Assembly (NCBI GenBank): GCA_001296005.1
Contig: LJHR01000037.1
Span: 1 to 64,000 of the forward strand
Length of the DNA: 64,000 nucleotides
Direction of reading: 5' to 3'
DNA from: an alpha proteobacterium AAP38
GTDB taxonomy: Bacteria; Pseudomonadota; Alphaproteobacteria; Azospirillales; Azospirillaceae
Shown here: positions 1 through 9,299 of the stretch, piece after piece
Position numbering within the stretch: position 1 is the stretch's first letter
Layout of the letters: each line of letters opens with the position of its first letter
The notes under the pieces: generated by a model
The model's input: the letters and a program-made list of their open reading frames with translations, nothing else
Databases searched by the model: none
Told to the model about the DNA's origin: nothing
Position numbers and translations under genes: made by a program

Positions 1-1264
1 CTCCACCCCCCATCCTTACCCCCACCCCCGCCAATATCCGCGCCGCCAGCGCCTCATAATCCCCGTCGAAATGATGGCCACCCTCGGTCGCCACCACCTC
101 CACGCCTGTACCGTTCAGCATCTCGCACGCCCCATCCGCATCCTCGCGCCCTTCAAAACATTGCAGTTTGCCGGGCGCAATGCGGTCCAGATCGGGCTTG
201 GTCGGCTGGGTGCTTTCGCTGTTGGCGGTCAGGAACTCGCCCACCGTCACCTCGAAATTGGCCTTGGCCGACAGGGCCAACAAGGAGACCTGCACCACGC
301 TGTCCCGCTGCTCCGCCGGCAGCAGGTTATAAAGGGCGGGCATGACATCGGCGCCGAACGAATATCCGATCAGCACCACCTTCTCCACGCCCCATGCCTT
401 GCGGTAATGCGCGATAAGGCGGGACAGGTCGGTGGCGCTGTCTTCCGGCGACCGCCAGGCCCAGTAATAGCGCAGCATGTCCAGACCGACCGTGGGCACG
501 CCCTGGGCCTGCAGATATTCCGCGATATCCTTGTCCAGATCGCGCCAGCCGCCATCCCCGGAATAGACGATGGCCAGCACCCCGTGCCGGGCGTCCGCCG
601 GCAGTTCGGTCAGCGGCAGGTCGGACAATTCATCCGCCCCCTGCGCGTCGGCCCGCCGCGTCATTTCGGCGATCAGCCTTTCGCCCGGCCGCCCACCACC
701 GCTGGGCCGTACCACCGGCACCTGTGCGCCTTGCGGGTTGGCGCAGAACGGCTTGGGCAGCGGCCCCTTGGCCTCGTCCACAGCCACGGCCCCACCCAGG
801 ATGGCGGGCGTGCCGGTGCCGGCCATGGCCACCGCCATATCCGCCCCCGCCCCGATCCCGGCCAGCACCGGCAGCTGATAGCGTTTCAGCCCCAGCCCCC
901 GCTGCGCGGCATGGGCCACATCTTGCAGGGCCCAGCTGGGGTCCACACATTCCCCATCCGCCGCCGCCACCCGCGCCGTCACCTCCTTCAGGTCTAGGCC
1001 GATGACGACAGTGCCCGCATGCACCAGACGGCGGGCCAGATGCAAGCTGCGCGTGTCCCATCCTTCCGGGCCGGACAGCAGCATGACCACCGGCCCATCC
1101 TGTCGCCCCATGGCCTGCATCACCCGCACGGGTCCCAGCAGCCCATCCACGGGCAGATGCACCCAGGAAGGCGCGATATCGTAACGATGCACCCACCAGG
1201 CGGGCACGGTCAGCGCCGCCAGCCCCGCGACCAGCAGGCCCATGATCACGCCGCGCATCGTCAT
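1..1264 (-). CDS. acvB: AcvB/VirJ-family protein, lysyl-phosphatidylglycerol hydrolase candidate (3' end outside window)
   Basis: No stop is met before the left edge, so about 421 residues are visible and the C-terminus is missing. The ATG at 1264 overlaps the mprF stop (ATGA), implying translational coupling. A hydrophobic N-terminus suggests export. The second half carries the VirJ-type alpha/beta-hydrolase region: VIYSGDGGWRDLD (about residue 235) and a nucleophile-elbow-like GYSFGAD. In Agrobacterium and Rhizobium, AcvB/AtvA is encoded beside the lysyl-PG synthase LpiA, and AcvB has been shown to hydrolyse lysyl-PG in the periplasm. The same gene pair here supports that role, which is inferred. 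The gene reads through roughly the length of the long AcvB form rather than the short VirJ form. Confidence 0.85.
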   Translation of the reverse strand, partial: MTMRGVIMGLLVAGLAALTVPAWWVHRYDIAPSWVHLPVDGLLGPVRVMQAMGRQDGPVVMLLSGPEGWDTRSLHLARRLVHAGTVVIGLDLKEVTARVAAADGECVDPSWALQDVAHAAQRGLGLKRYQLPVLAGIGAGADMAVAMAGTGTPAILGGAVAVDEAKGPLPKPFCANPQGAQVPVVRPSGGGRPGERLIAEMTRRADAQGADELSDLPLTELPADARHGVLAIVYSGDGGWRDLDKDIAEYLQAQGVPTVGLDMLRYYWAWRSPEDSATDLSRLIAHYRKAWGVEKVVLIGYSFGADVMPALYNLLPAEQRDSVVQVSLLALSAKANFEVTVGEFLTANSESTQPTKPDLDRIAPGKLQCFEGREDADGACEMLNGTGVEVVATEGGHHFDGDYEALAARILAGVGVRMGGG

Positions 1265-3837
1265 TTCCCCACCACTCCCCGCAATCCGCCGGCAATCAGG
1301 ACGGTAATATCGGCCAGGGCCAGCATCGGGTTCAACCCGCCCGGCACCGCCATATAGCGTGCTTCCCATTCCGGCCCGAACTTGGACTTGAAGGTGCGCA
1401 ACCCGCTGAAATTATAGAACCGGTCCCCGCGTTCATAGACGGCCCGGCCCACCTGCTGCCACAGACCCACGGCACTGGCCGACAGGCCCGATAGCGGCGC
1501 CATGCCCAGGTTGAAGCGCTTGTACCCCTGTTCCTTGAACATCAGGATCAGGCGCATCAACAGATATTCCATGACGGCGGGCGGCGCCTTGCTGGAAAAC
1601 CGCATCAGATCGATGCTGGCCTCTTCCGCCTGCCCGGTCAGCATCAGGCTGGCAAAGGCCACCACCTGCCCGTCACGGCGCAACACGGCGACGGGCCGCA
1701 GCGCGATATAGTCGGGAATGAAGGCCCCCAGGGAAAACCGCTTCTCCCGTACATTATGCGCCGCCATCCAGTCATCAGACACGGCGCGCAGTTCATCCAG
1801 AAGGGCCGGCACCCCCGCCGCCGGCACCATCTCGAACTGCACGCCCGCCTTTTCACAGCGGTTGGCGGAATTGCGCAGATTGGCCCGCTTCGATCCTTTC
1901 AGGTCGAAGGTGGTGAGATCTACCTGCGCCTCCTCCCCCAGCTTGAAGGCCACCAGCCCCATATCGGCATAAAGCGCCAGGTTTTCCGGGGCCACCTGAT
2001 AGAACACGGCCCGCCCGCCCGACGCTCGCGCCATCTCCACGAACCGCCAGATCAGGGTTGCCCATTCGACCGAAGGCCCCACCGGATCGAACAGCGCGAT
2101 CCAGGACCGTCCCTGGCGGGCATACATGATGAAGGCCTGACCATTCTCGGAAAAAAGCAGCTTCTTGTCGCCCAGCAGCGCCAGCTGCGCCCCCGGTCGG
2201 CGCTGCGCATCCACAACGGCCAGCGCGCGGGCCAGCGCGTCCTCGTCCGGGTCCGGAAGATCGGCCATCACGGCGGGCCGCAGCAGTGCCCACCCGGCCC
2301 CCAGCCCCGCCAGCAGCGCCACGCCCAGCAGGGCCCGCAACCCCCGCGGGGCCTCGCCCGAAAACTCGAACTGCCACCACAGATCATGGGTGTAATCGAC
2401 ACCCTTATAGACAAAAAACAGCACCGACAGTGCCGCGATCAGCAGCAGGCCGACCGCCACCAGCCAGGGCCGCGTCAGGGCCGAATGCAGCAGCGACGCC
2501 TTCCGCGTGAACTCCCGCCGCGACAGCAGCAGCAGGCCCAGCAGCACCGCCAGCAGCACCATCTCCGTCAAGGCCAGCGCCTTGGCCAGCGCCAGCACCA
2601 TGGCCGCCAGGACGATGGACACCGCCGCCCACCACGCCCCGTCAAGCCGGTATGTCACCCCCCGCGCCACCACGAACAGCATCAGGCCCAGCACCGACGA
2701 CAGGAAATGCGCCCCCTCGACCAGGGGCAGGGGCAGCAGGCCCGACAACAGGTCAAGGCGCGCATCATCGGCGGGCGTGACCCCGGAAAAGACCAGCATG
2801 CTGGCCAGCAGCAGGGTCAAGGCCCCCAGCACGGGCGGAGCCAGCCGGCGACCGGCCCGCACCACGCGCGTATCGGCCAGCATGACCGCTACCCGCCGCG
2901 TCTCCAGCAAGGCCACGGCAACACCCGCCAGCAACAGCGGCACGACGTGATAGACCACCCGGTACAGCAGCAGCGCGCCCAGCACCTGTTCGGTATCGGC
3001 CCGTCCCGCCACCGCCGCCATCACCACCGTCTCGAACACGCCCAGCCCGGCGGGCACATGGCTCAACACGCCCAGCCCGATGGCGACCGCATAGATGGCG
3101 ATGAAGGATGGCAGGTCGATAACGGCACTGGCCGGCAGCAGCACCCACAGCACGGTCCCCGCCGCCGCAATATCCACGATGGTCGCCAGAAACTGGATGA
3201 TCAGCAGGCGCGGCGCCGGCGGCTCCACCGACCAGCGGCCGATCGTCACCGCCTGATGCCGCCCCGACGCCACGACCAGAGCCGCCAGCAGGCAGAGGCC
3301 GACCGCCCCAACCCCATGCCCGATCCAGCCGGGCATCCCCATGCCCGTGACATCGCCGGCAATAAACAGGCCCAGCGCCGTCACCCCCGCCACGCCCAGC
3401 CCGAAGGTGGCGGTAACGAACCCGACGATCCGCGCCACATCCTCCGGTTCCAGCCCGTGCGGGGTGTAAAACCGATAGCGGATGGCGCCCGCCGTCAGCG
3501 GCCCGAACCCGACCGTGTTGCCCACCGCATAGGCACAGAAGGAGGTGAGGCCGATCACCGGATAAGGGACCCGCCGCCCGACATAGCGCAGCGCCGTCCA
3601 GTCATAGAAGGTCAGGGCCAGGAAACTGACGCAAGTGGCGGCCAGCGCCACCCCCAGCGCCCATCCCGGCGTGGCACGCAGGGCGTCAACCACCTCCTGA
3701 TACGAAATCTCCGCCGCCAGGTGCGACAAGGCCGTCCAGGCCAGCGCGCCGACAGCCAGGATGACCAGCCCCGTCAGCCCACCCTTGACCCAGCCGCGCC
3801 AGGGAACACGCCCCGCCTCACCCGCCACATCCGCCAT
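1261..3837 (-). CDS. mprF: Phosphatidylglycerol lysyltransferase/flippase MprF (LpiA)
   Basis: The 858-residue product has the full MprF layout: an N-terminal multi-helix flippase-like part (UPF0104 type, about residues 15-330), a further set of membrane helices to about residue 530, and a cytosolic DUF2156 acyltransferase-like domain containing FSENGQAFIMYARQGRSW and FNLGMAPLSGLS. The family transfers lysine (or alanine) from aminoacyl-tRNA to phosphatidylglycerol and flips the product, lowering surface negative charge and raising resistance to cationic peptides and acid. It is the first gene of a two-gene operon with the acvB-like gene. A divergent promoter region of about 130 bases separates it from the aminotransferase gene. 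Confidence 0.93.
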   Translation of the reverse strand: MADVAGEAGRVPWRGWVKGGLTGLVILAVGALAWTALSHLAAEISYQEVVDALRATPGWALGVALAATCVSFLALTFYDWTALRYVGRRVPYPVIGLTSFCAYAVGNTVGFGPLTAGAIRYRFYTPHGLEPEDVARIVGFVTATFGLGVAGVTALGLFIAGDVTGMGMPGWIGHGVGAVGLCLLAALVVASGRHQAVTIGRWSVEPPAPRLLIIQFLATIVDIAAAGTVLWVLLPASAVIDLPSFIAIYAVAIGLGVLSHVPAGLGVFETVVMAAVAGRADTEQVLGALLLYRVVYHVVPLLLAGVAVALLETRRVAVMLADTRVVRAGRRLAPPVLGALTLLLASMLVFSGVTPADDARLDLLSGLLPLPLVEGAHFLSSVLGLMLFVVARGVTYRLDGAWWAAVSIVLAAMVLALAKALALTEMVLLAVLLGLLLLSRREFTRKASLLHSALTRPWLVAVGLLLIAALSVLFFVYKGVDYTHDLWWQFEFSGEAPRGLRALLGVALLAGLGAGWALLRPAVMADLPDPDEDALARALAVVDAQRRPGAQLALLGDKKLLFSENGQAFIMYARQGRSWIALFDPVGPSVEWATLIWRFVEMARASGGRAVFYQVAPENLALYADMGLVAFKLGEEAQVDLTTFDLKGSKRANLRNSANRCEKAGVQFEMVPAAGVPALLDELRAVSDDWMAAHNVREKRFSLGAFIPDYIALRPVAVLRRDGQVVAFASLMLTGQAEEASIDLMRFSSKAPPAVMEYLLMRLILMFKEQGYKRFNLGMAPLSGLSASAVGLWQQVGRAVYERGDRFYNFSGLRTFKSKFGPEWEARYMAVPGGLNPMLALADITVLIAGGLRGVVGK

Positions 3838-3969
3838 GATCCGCGATCACCCCTCTGGACCTTGCTGCCTGCGGGTCCTTTCCGGTTGTCATCGGCCAAC
3901 TTCCTGCACACGGCAAATTACTTCTATGTCATCCTGTGCCCATCGTTAACAAGATGGAGCCACCGTGTC

Positions 3970-5298
3970 GTGACCGGAACCGCGCACCCGTCCACCAACA
4001 ATCTCGATGCTTTCTGGATGCCGTTCACGGCAAACCGGCAATTCAAGCAGACGCCGCGCATGCTGGTTTCGGCCAGCGGCATGTATTACCGCACCGATGA
4101 TGGCCGCCCCATTCTGGATGGTACCGCCGGCCTCTGGTGTGTGAATGCAGGCCATTGCCGGCCGGAGATTGTGAAGGCCATTCAGGCACAGGCCGCCGAA
4201 ATGGACTATGCGCCCGCCTTTCAGATGGGCCATCCTGGTGCGTTTGAATTCGCGTCACAGCTCACGGCCCTGCTGCCCGCCGGCCTGGACCATGTGTTTT
4301 TCACCAATTCCGGCTCAGAATCGGTGGATACCGCGCTCAAGGTGGCGCTGGCCTATCACCGCGCGCGCGGAGAGGGGCAGCGCACCCGCTTCATCGGGCG
4401 CGAACGCGGTTATCATGGCGTGGGTTTCGGCGGCATTTCCGTCGGCGGCATCGTCACAAACCGCAAAGCGTTTGGCACCATGCTGCCCGGCGTCGATCAC
4501 CTGCCCCACACCCATGACCGGTCACGCCAGGCCTTCTCACGCGGCCAACCGGAATGGGGCGCTCATCTGGCGGATGAGCTGGAACGCATCGTCGCCCTGC
4601 ACGACGCCAGCACCATAGCCGCCGTGATCGTCGAACCGGTGGCCTGCTCCACGGGCGTGCTGGTCCCGCCCAAGGGTTATCTGGAACGATTGCGCGCGAT
4701 TTGCGACAAGCATGGCCTGCTGCTGATCTTTGATGAGGTGATTACCGGTTTCGGTCGCCTGGGCACGCCGTTCGCCACCGATTATTTCGGCGTGGTGCCC
4801 GACATCATTACCGCGGCCAAGGGCCTGACCAACGCCACCGTCCCCATGGGCGCTGTTTTCTTCCAGAAGAAGATCTACGACGCCTTCATGACAGGGGCGG
4901 AACATATGATTGAGCTGTTCCACGGCTACACCTATTCCGGCCACCCCTTGGCCGCCGCCGCCGGTCTGGCGACGCTGAAGGTCTATAAGGATGAAGGCCT
5001 GCTGACCCGCGCGGCGGACCTCAATGATTACTGGGCCGACGCAATCCATTCGCTGCGGGATGCGCGCCATGTCATCGACATCCGCAATCTGGGCCTGATC
5101 GGCGCCATCGAACTGGAACCCCTGCCCGGTCAGCCGACCAAGCGCGCCTTCTCCACCTTCCTGAAATGCTTCGAAAAGGGCGTCCTGATCCGCACCACGG
5201 GCGACATCATCGCGCTCTCCCCACCGCTGATCGTGGAGAAACCCCAGATCGATCAGATCGTGGAAACCATCCGCGACGCGTTGGCAGGTATCGACTGA
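3970..5298 (+). CDS. Class III aminotransferase, beta-alanine/omega-amino acid:pyruvate type
   Basis: The product is a PLP fold-type I aminotransferase of about 442 residues. The PLP-contacting Asp lies in LIFDEVITGFGRLG (about residue 255) and the Schiff-base Lys in TAAKGLTNATVPMGA (about residue 284). DAFWMPFTANRQFK near the N-terminus is typical of omega-amino acid:pyruvate transaminases. The reading frame is open far upstream, but homology starts just before NNLDAFW. The GTG at 3970 is therefore chosen, with a GGAG about 11 bases ahead. It would move the amino group of beta-alanine or a related omega-amino acid to pyruvate. The exact amine substrate cannot be read from sequence. It stands alone and is divergent from mprF. 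Confidence 0.88.
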   Translation: MTGTAHPSTNNLDAFWMPFTANRQFKQTPRMLVSASGMYYRTDDGRPILDGTAGLWCVNAGHCRPEIVKAIQAQAAEMDYAPAFQMGHPGAFEFASQLTALLPAGLDHVFFTNSGSESVDTALKVALAYHRARGEGQRTRFIGRERGYHGVGFGGISVGGIVTNRKAFGTMLPGVDHLPHTHDRSRQAFSRGQPEWGAHLADELERIVALHDASTIAAVIVEPVACSTGVLVPPKGYLERLRAICDKHGLLLIFDEVITGFGRLGTPFATDYFGVVPDIITAAKGLTNATVPMGAVFFQKKIYDAFMTGAEHMIELFHGYTYSGHPLAAAAGLATLKVYKDEGLLTRAADLNDYWADAIHSLRDARHVIDIRNLGLIGAIELEPLPGQPTKRAFSTFLKCFEKGVLIRTTGDIIALSPPLIVEKPQIDQIVETIRDALAGID

Positions 5299-5315
5299 TA
5301 GACCGTTCCCTTTGG

Positions 5316-5369
5316 CCAGGATACGCAGAATCCAATATGAAAATTTCGGTCAGAACATGCGTATCCTGG
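5316..5369. repeat. Perfect 12-bp inverted repeat with 30-base loop
   Basis: CCAGGATACGCA at 5316-5327 is repeated inverted as TGCGTATCCTGG at 5358-5369. It lies between the aminotransferase stop and the next start at 5405. There is no T-run, so it is not an ordinary terminator. It could be a paired operator, a recombination boundary or an unusual transcript end. Confidence 0.7.
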
Positions 5370-5404
5370 TGGGAAGATACGGGTAGACAAGGAAAAATAG
5401 GCGC

Positions 5405-6487
5405 ATGATTTTCGATCACAATGTTGAACCGCTGAAAGCGGCAAGACAGCGTCAGGCACTTGGCCTGTTACGGGATAGCCATACCCTTTACGGACTTGCA
5501 CTTGCCACCTGCGCTACAGAGGCGGAACGGGAGTCTGCCCGTTATGGATTAAGACAGACGGCCCGCATTCTTGCCCGCCGGGATTGCCCTGCCGAATGGA
5601 TTCTGACACGGCATTTCGACGATCAATCGGCAGAGCACCAGGAAAGCAGCCGGAAATATTATAACCGTTTCGAGGACTTTGCCTTGAGCGGCGTCAAGGT
5701 GGACAAGATCGCCGATCCCAATCGTATCCATTTTCCGTACCGGCACGTATTCTATAGCTTTAGCGACGAAGCGCAGGAACTGGAATATGTAAAAACCTCG
5801 TTCTATCGTGGCTTCTCCACAGTCATGATAAAATCTGACGAGTGGTATACTGCTGAAAACAATATCGACGAATTCATCAAATATGTTGACGTTGTTATTT
5901 ATAGCTATTTTTCTGCTGAGATAGCCAAATACAAAAAGTGCATTTATATTCCCCTGATGTTCCTCATGAATGGCTTTCTGCCTCCCCCTGATGAACAGAG
6001 TGAGAAATATGATAGGCCCGCAAGCGCCCGACCCTACACATGGTCGTTCATGGGCGGCATCAATAAATCCAGCCGCAAGCAAATGTTTGATTCTATGCAA
6101 GCAGTCCCCAACGGCGCCCACCATCTGACCATGGGCTGGATGACGGAAGATGCCTTGGCCCCCCGGGATTACAGGACGGTCATGGATAATAGCGTCTTCG
6201 TCCCATGCCCCGCGGGATGGAGCAATCTTGAATCCTACCGGGTATGGGAGGCTCTGGAGGCCGGATGCATTCCCCTGGTGGAGCGGCGGGAAGGGTACGA
6301 TTATTTCTCCCTTGCGTTGGGAAACCATCCCCTGCCAACCTTCGACTGCTGGGATCAAGTGCCGGGATTCATCGCCGGCCTGGATCCGTCTGCTGTCGAA
6401 GGTTTGCGATCCACTTGTTCGGCATGGTGGAAGAATTACAAATTGTCACTGAAGGACAAGATCGCGGCGGAAATGCTGAAGCTGTAA
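5405..6487 (+). CDS. Exostosin/GT47-like glycosyltransferase family protein
   Basis: The 360-residue protein has no signal peptide. Its C-terminal half carries TWSFMGGINKSSRKQM followed by MDNSVFVPCPAGWSNLESYR and VWEALEAGCIPLVE. This is the nucleotide-sugar binding pattern of exostosin (GT47) C-terminal domains: serine-rich, 'E-EAL-aGCIPV'. It would transfer a sugar onto a surface or intracellular glycan; donor and acceptor are unknown. Start ATG 5405 follows AAGGA. The gene is visibly richer in A+T than both neighbours, stands alone, and is preceded by a 12-bp inverted repeat, all of which suggest acquisition. The fold assignment is fairly secure, the substrate is not. Confidence 0.7.
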   Translation: MIFDHNVEPLKAARQRQALGLLRDSHTLYGLALATCATEAERESARYGLRQTARILARRDCPAEWILTRHFDDQSAEHQESSRKYYNRFEDFALSGVKVDKIADPNRIHFPYRHVFYSFSDEAQELEYVKTSFYRGFSTVMIKSDEWYTAENNIDEFIKYVDVVIYSYFSAEIAKYKKCIYIPLMFLMNGFLPPPDEQSEKYDRPASARPYTWSFMGGINKSSRKQMFDSMQAVPNGAHHLTMGWMTEDALAPRDYRTVMDNSVFVPCPAGWSNLESYRVWEALEAGCIPLVERREGYDYFSLALGNHPLPTFDCWDQVPGFIAGLDPSAVEGLRSTCSAWWKNYKLSLKDKIAAEMLKL

Positions 6488-6581
6488 TCCGCTAAGGGGC
6501 CTCGGTCGCCCTGCCTGCCATCATCCGGATGGTCTCGGGCCAGATGCATTTCGGTTCAATCAGGAACGGGGGCAGGCGCAC

Positions 6582-8039
6582 GTGACAGGAACCATCGACA
6601 GCAATTCGGAAATCTGGAACCCCGATCTCGCCCCGGTCCCGGCAGAACGGCGCACCTGGACCTGGGTGCATTACGCCTCGCTGTGGATCGGGATGGTCAT
6701 GTGCATCCCCTCCTACCTTCTGGCCTCAGGCCTGATACAGCAGGGCATGTCGGCGGGACAGGCGGTGACAACCGTGCTGGCCGGCAACCTGATCGTGCTG
6801 GTGCCCATGGTTCTGATCGGCCATTCCGGCGCCCGATACGGCCTGCCCTTCGCCGTCATCGTGCGCTCCAGTTTCGGGACACGCGGCAATAAACTGCCCG
6901 CCGCCCTGCGCGCGCTGATCGCCTGCGGCTGGTTCGGCATCCAATGCTGGGTGGGCGGCAGCGCCATCTATGCCATCGCCAACATCATGACGGGCGGCGC
7001 CCTGGCAGGGGACAAGATCGCGGCGCTCGGCATCGATGGCGGACAGCTGACCTGTTTCCTGTTCTTCTGGGCCCTGCATCTCTGTTTCATCAAACGCGGG
7101 CCGGACAGTATCCGCTGGATCGAAACGGTTACCGCCCCCTTGAAGATCCTCATTATGCTGGCCCTGCTCTGGTGGGCCTGGGACAAGGCCGACGGCTTCG
7201 GCCATCTCCTTTCCGCCCCCTCTCAGTTCGTGACCGGTGGCGCCAAGGAAGGGCAGTTCTGGGCCGTGTTCTGGCCGGGACTGACGGCCATGGTCGGCTT
7301 CTGGTCCACGCTGGCCATCAATATCCCCGACTTCACGCGTTTCGCGAAAAGCCAGAAGGATCAGATGCTGGGACAGTCGGTGGGCCTACCGATCCCCATG
7401 GCGCTGCTGGCCTTCGTCTCCGTCGCGGTCACCTCGGCCACCATCATCATCTATGGCGAAGCGGTGTGGGACCCGGTCGATCTGGCGGGACGGCTGGAGG
7501 GCATTGCGGTTGCCATCGGCCTGATCATCATCACCATCGACACTTTGTGCGTCAACCTGGCCGCCAACACCGTTGGCCCCGCCTATGATTTCTCCGCCAT
7601 CTTCCCCCGCCATGTCAGTTTTGCAACCGGCGGCTACATCACGGCGGGCATCGGCATCGCCATGATGCCCTGGAAACTGATCGAGACGACCGACGGCTAT
7701 ATCTTCACCTGGCTGATCGGCTATGGCGCACTGCTGGGTCCGCTGCTGGGCATCATGCTGGCCGATTACTGGCTGATCCGCCGACAGGTGCTGAACGTCC
7801 CCGCCCTGTTCGATGCGCAAGGCGAATATCGCTTCCGGTCTGGCTGGAACCCTGCCGCCCTGATCGCCTTTACGCTCGCCGTGCTGCCCAACCTCCCCGG
7901 CTTCCTGCACGCTGCCTTCCCTGGCGCTTTCGCGGGCGTGCCGGGCTTCTTCGTCGAACTCTACAACTACGCCTGGTTCGTGGGGCTGGGCATTTCGGCG
8001 TTGGTGTATCTGGGGCTGATGCGGGGGCGATCCGGTTAG
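6582..8039 (+). CDS. NCS1-family nucleobase/hydantoin/allantoin-type permease
   Basis: The 485-residue product is an inner-membrane protein with about 12 helices. NLVFGL-like and GxRYGLPFAV signatures of NCS1 transporters are present (HSGARYGLPFAVIVRSSFG), as is FWSTLAINIPDFTRFAKSQ, which fits the Mhp1/PucI/CodB group. NCS1 carriers import purines, pyrimidines, allantoin, hydantoins or thiamine precursors with Na+ or H+. The start codon is GTG 6582 behind a GGGGGCAGG stretch. No catabolic partner gene lies next to it, so the substrate is open. Its 3' end overlaps the end of the convergent secreted-protein gene by four bases. Confidence 0.85.
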   Translation: MTGTIDSNSEIWNPDLAPVPAERRTWTWVHYASLWIGMVMCIPSYLLASGLIQQGMSAGQAVTTVLAGNLIVLVPMVLIGHSGARYGLPFAVIVRSSFGTRGNKLPAALRALIACGWFGIQCWVGGSAIYAIANIMTGGALAGDKIAALGIDGGQLTCFLFFWALHLCFIKRGPDSIRWIETVTAPLKILIMLALLWWAWDKADGFGHLLSAPSQFVTGGAKEGQFWAVFWPGLTAMVGFWSTLAINIPDFTRFAKSQKDQMLGQSVGLPIPMALLAFVSVAVTSATIIIYGEAVWDPVDLAGRLEGIAVAIGLIIITIDTLCVNLAANTVGPAYDFSAIFPRHVSFATGGYITAGIGIAMMPWKLIETTDGYIFTWLIGYGALLGPLLGIMLADYWLIRRQVLNVPALFDAQGEYRFRSGWNPAALIAFTLAVLPNLPGFLHAAFPGAFAGVPGFFVELYNYAWFVGLGISALVYLGLMRGRSG

Positions 8040-8665
8040 GGCGCTAGAAAGCCACGATCACCCACCAGGAACACTTCCATAAGCGTCCGATCCTTGGTCG
8101 GGTTCGGTTGCTCGTTCCAGGCACCACCGGAGGCCGTGACGCCGTATAGCTCATGATACAGGAAATAAACGACCGGACCCGGTTTCGGGCTTTTGCGACG
8201 ACCACCATCAACTGCACGGCAATATGGGGGTCCATCTTCATCTAAAACAAGCCACTGGCAATCAGCCATGATCAAAGCCGACTCACATTTCGGCTTGCGC
8301 TCGGGCGGATAGGCCATGTGAACATCAAGCCGCTCCTTGCATTCCAGCACCGTGAAGAAGGTGTTTTCCACGCGATAGGTGGCACCGGTCGACAGCTCGC
8401 CGCGCGGTACCGCCATGAGATTGTGCATGCTGGCGACACACCGGTACTCCGCCGTCGAACAATCCCGCAATAACGGATCGTCTCCCCGCGCGGCTGGATC
8501 GAATGGTGAAAGAGTCAGAGTGCCGTTGCGGTAATATTCTATGTAGAGCCGGCTGGGATCTGCATAGACATAGTCACCGGGATAAGGGCGAAAGGTCTCG
8601 GCCTCGACATTTCCTGCCCAGCATATCATCGATATTGCCAACAGCCCGAAGAACCCGCGTCGCAT
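8036..8665 (-). CDS. Secreted protein of unknown function
   Basis: I do not recognise this family. The start at 8665 is chosen over an upstream in-frame ATG because GAGGGG sits 4-5 bases ahead and a clean signal peptide follows (MRRGFFGLLAISMICWAGNVEA, cut before ETFRPYP if written as two parts). The mature part is about 187 residues with six or more cysteines (for example RDCSTAEYRCVAS, LECKERLD, KPKCESALIMADCQWL), pointing to disulfides in the periplasm. It begins seven bases after the kynB stop, so it is probably the third gene of the kynA-kynB operon. Whether it has any link to tryptophan breakdown is unknown. Confidence 0.7.
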   Translation of the reverse strand: MRRGFFGLLAISMICWAGNVEAETFRPYPGDYVYADPSRLYIEYYRNGTLTLSPFDPAARGDDPLLRDCSTAEYRCVASMHNLMAVPRGELSTGATYRVENTFFTVLECKERLDVHMAYPPERKPKCESALIMADCQWLVLDEDGPPYCRAVDGGRRKSPKPGPVVYFLYHELYGVTASGGAWNEQPNPTKDRTLMEVFLVGDRGFLAP

Positions 8666-8672
8666 ACGCCCC

Positions 8673-9299
8673 TCACATCTCCCGAAGCACCGCCCTGACC
8701 GGGGCCGCATCCGCACCCTCCAACCGGATCGGCAGCGCGATCAGCTCATAAACCCCGTCCGGCACCCCGTCCAGGACCAGCCCTTCTAAAATGCGCATGT
8801 CATGCCGACGCACGGCATGGTGGGCGTCCAGGGTCTTGCTGTCCTGCGGGTCCACCGATGGCGCATCCGTGCCGATCAACCGCACGCCCCGTTCGGCCAG
8901 TGCCGTGATCAGGCCCGCATCGATGGCCGTAAAGTCACTGACCCAACCGTCCGGGAACCGCGCGAACGTATGCAGCAACACCCGCGTAATCCCCGCCCGC
9001 AAGACTGGCACCACATGCTCAACCGTGACCAGTCCGGCAGCCGGCAGCACCGTCACCACCTGCGCCGGCCCCAGATAGACCTCCAGGTTCAGCGCCCCGA
9101 TCCCCGCACCATCTGCATCATAATGTAGGGGCGCGTCGGCATGCGTGCCAGTATGGGTGGACAGGGTCAGGCGGCTGACATTGACGGGGCATCCCGGCCC
9201 AATGGCCCAGGTTCGGTCCTCCTGATAGGCGGTGTCGCCCGGCCAGACGGGGATGCCCGGCTGCACCTTCTGGCTGATATCCCAGATACGCCTGCTCAA
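8673..9299 (-). CDS. kynB: Kynurenine formamidase (arylformamidase, cyclase family)
   Basis: The 208-residue protein has the metal-binding cyclase motif [12 protein letters not shown], with His49, His53, Asp55 and His59 as zinc ligands, and [10 protein letters not shown] typical of KynB. It hydrolyses N-formyl-L-kynurenine to L-kynurenine and formate in the cytoplasm, the second step of tryptophan catabolism. Its ATG overlaps the kynA stop (ATGA), so the two are translationally coupled. No kynureninase gene (kynU) lies nearby in the window. Confidence 0.93.
   Translation of the reverse strand: MSRRIWDISQKVQPGIPVWPGDTAYQEDRTWAIGPGCPVNVSRLTLSTHTGTHADAPLHYDADGAGIGALNLEVYLGPAQVVTVLPAAGLVTVEHVVPVLRAGITRVLLHTFARFPDGWVSDFTAIDAGLITALAERGVRLIGTDAPSVDPQDSKTLDAHHAVRRHDMRILEGLVLDGVPDGVYELIALPIRLEGADAAPVRAVLREM

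Noticed and set aside
71-997. 308-codon plus-strand frame at the left edge
   Set aside because: It is opposite the AcvB-like gene, which overlaps the mprF stop and has the VirJ motifs.
1756-3969. Upstream extension of the aminotransferase frame
   Set aside because: It is antisense to mprF, rich in Arg/Gln/Pro without fold signals. Homology begins just after GTG 3970.
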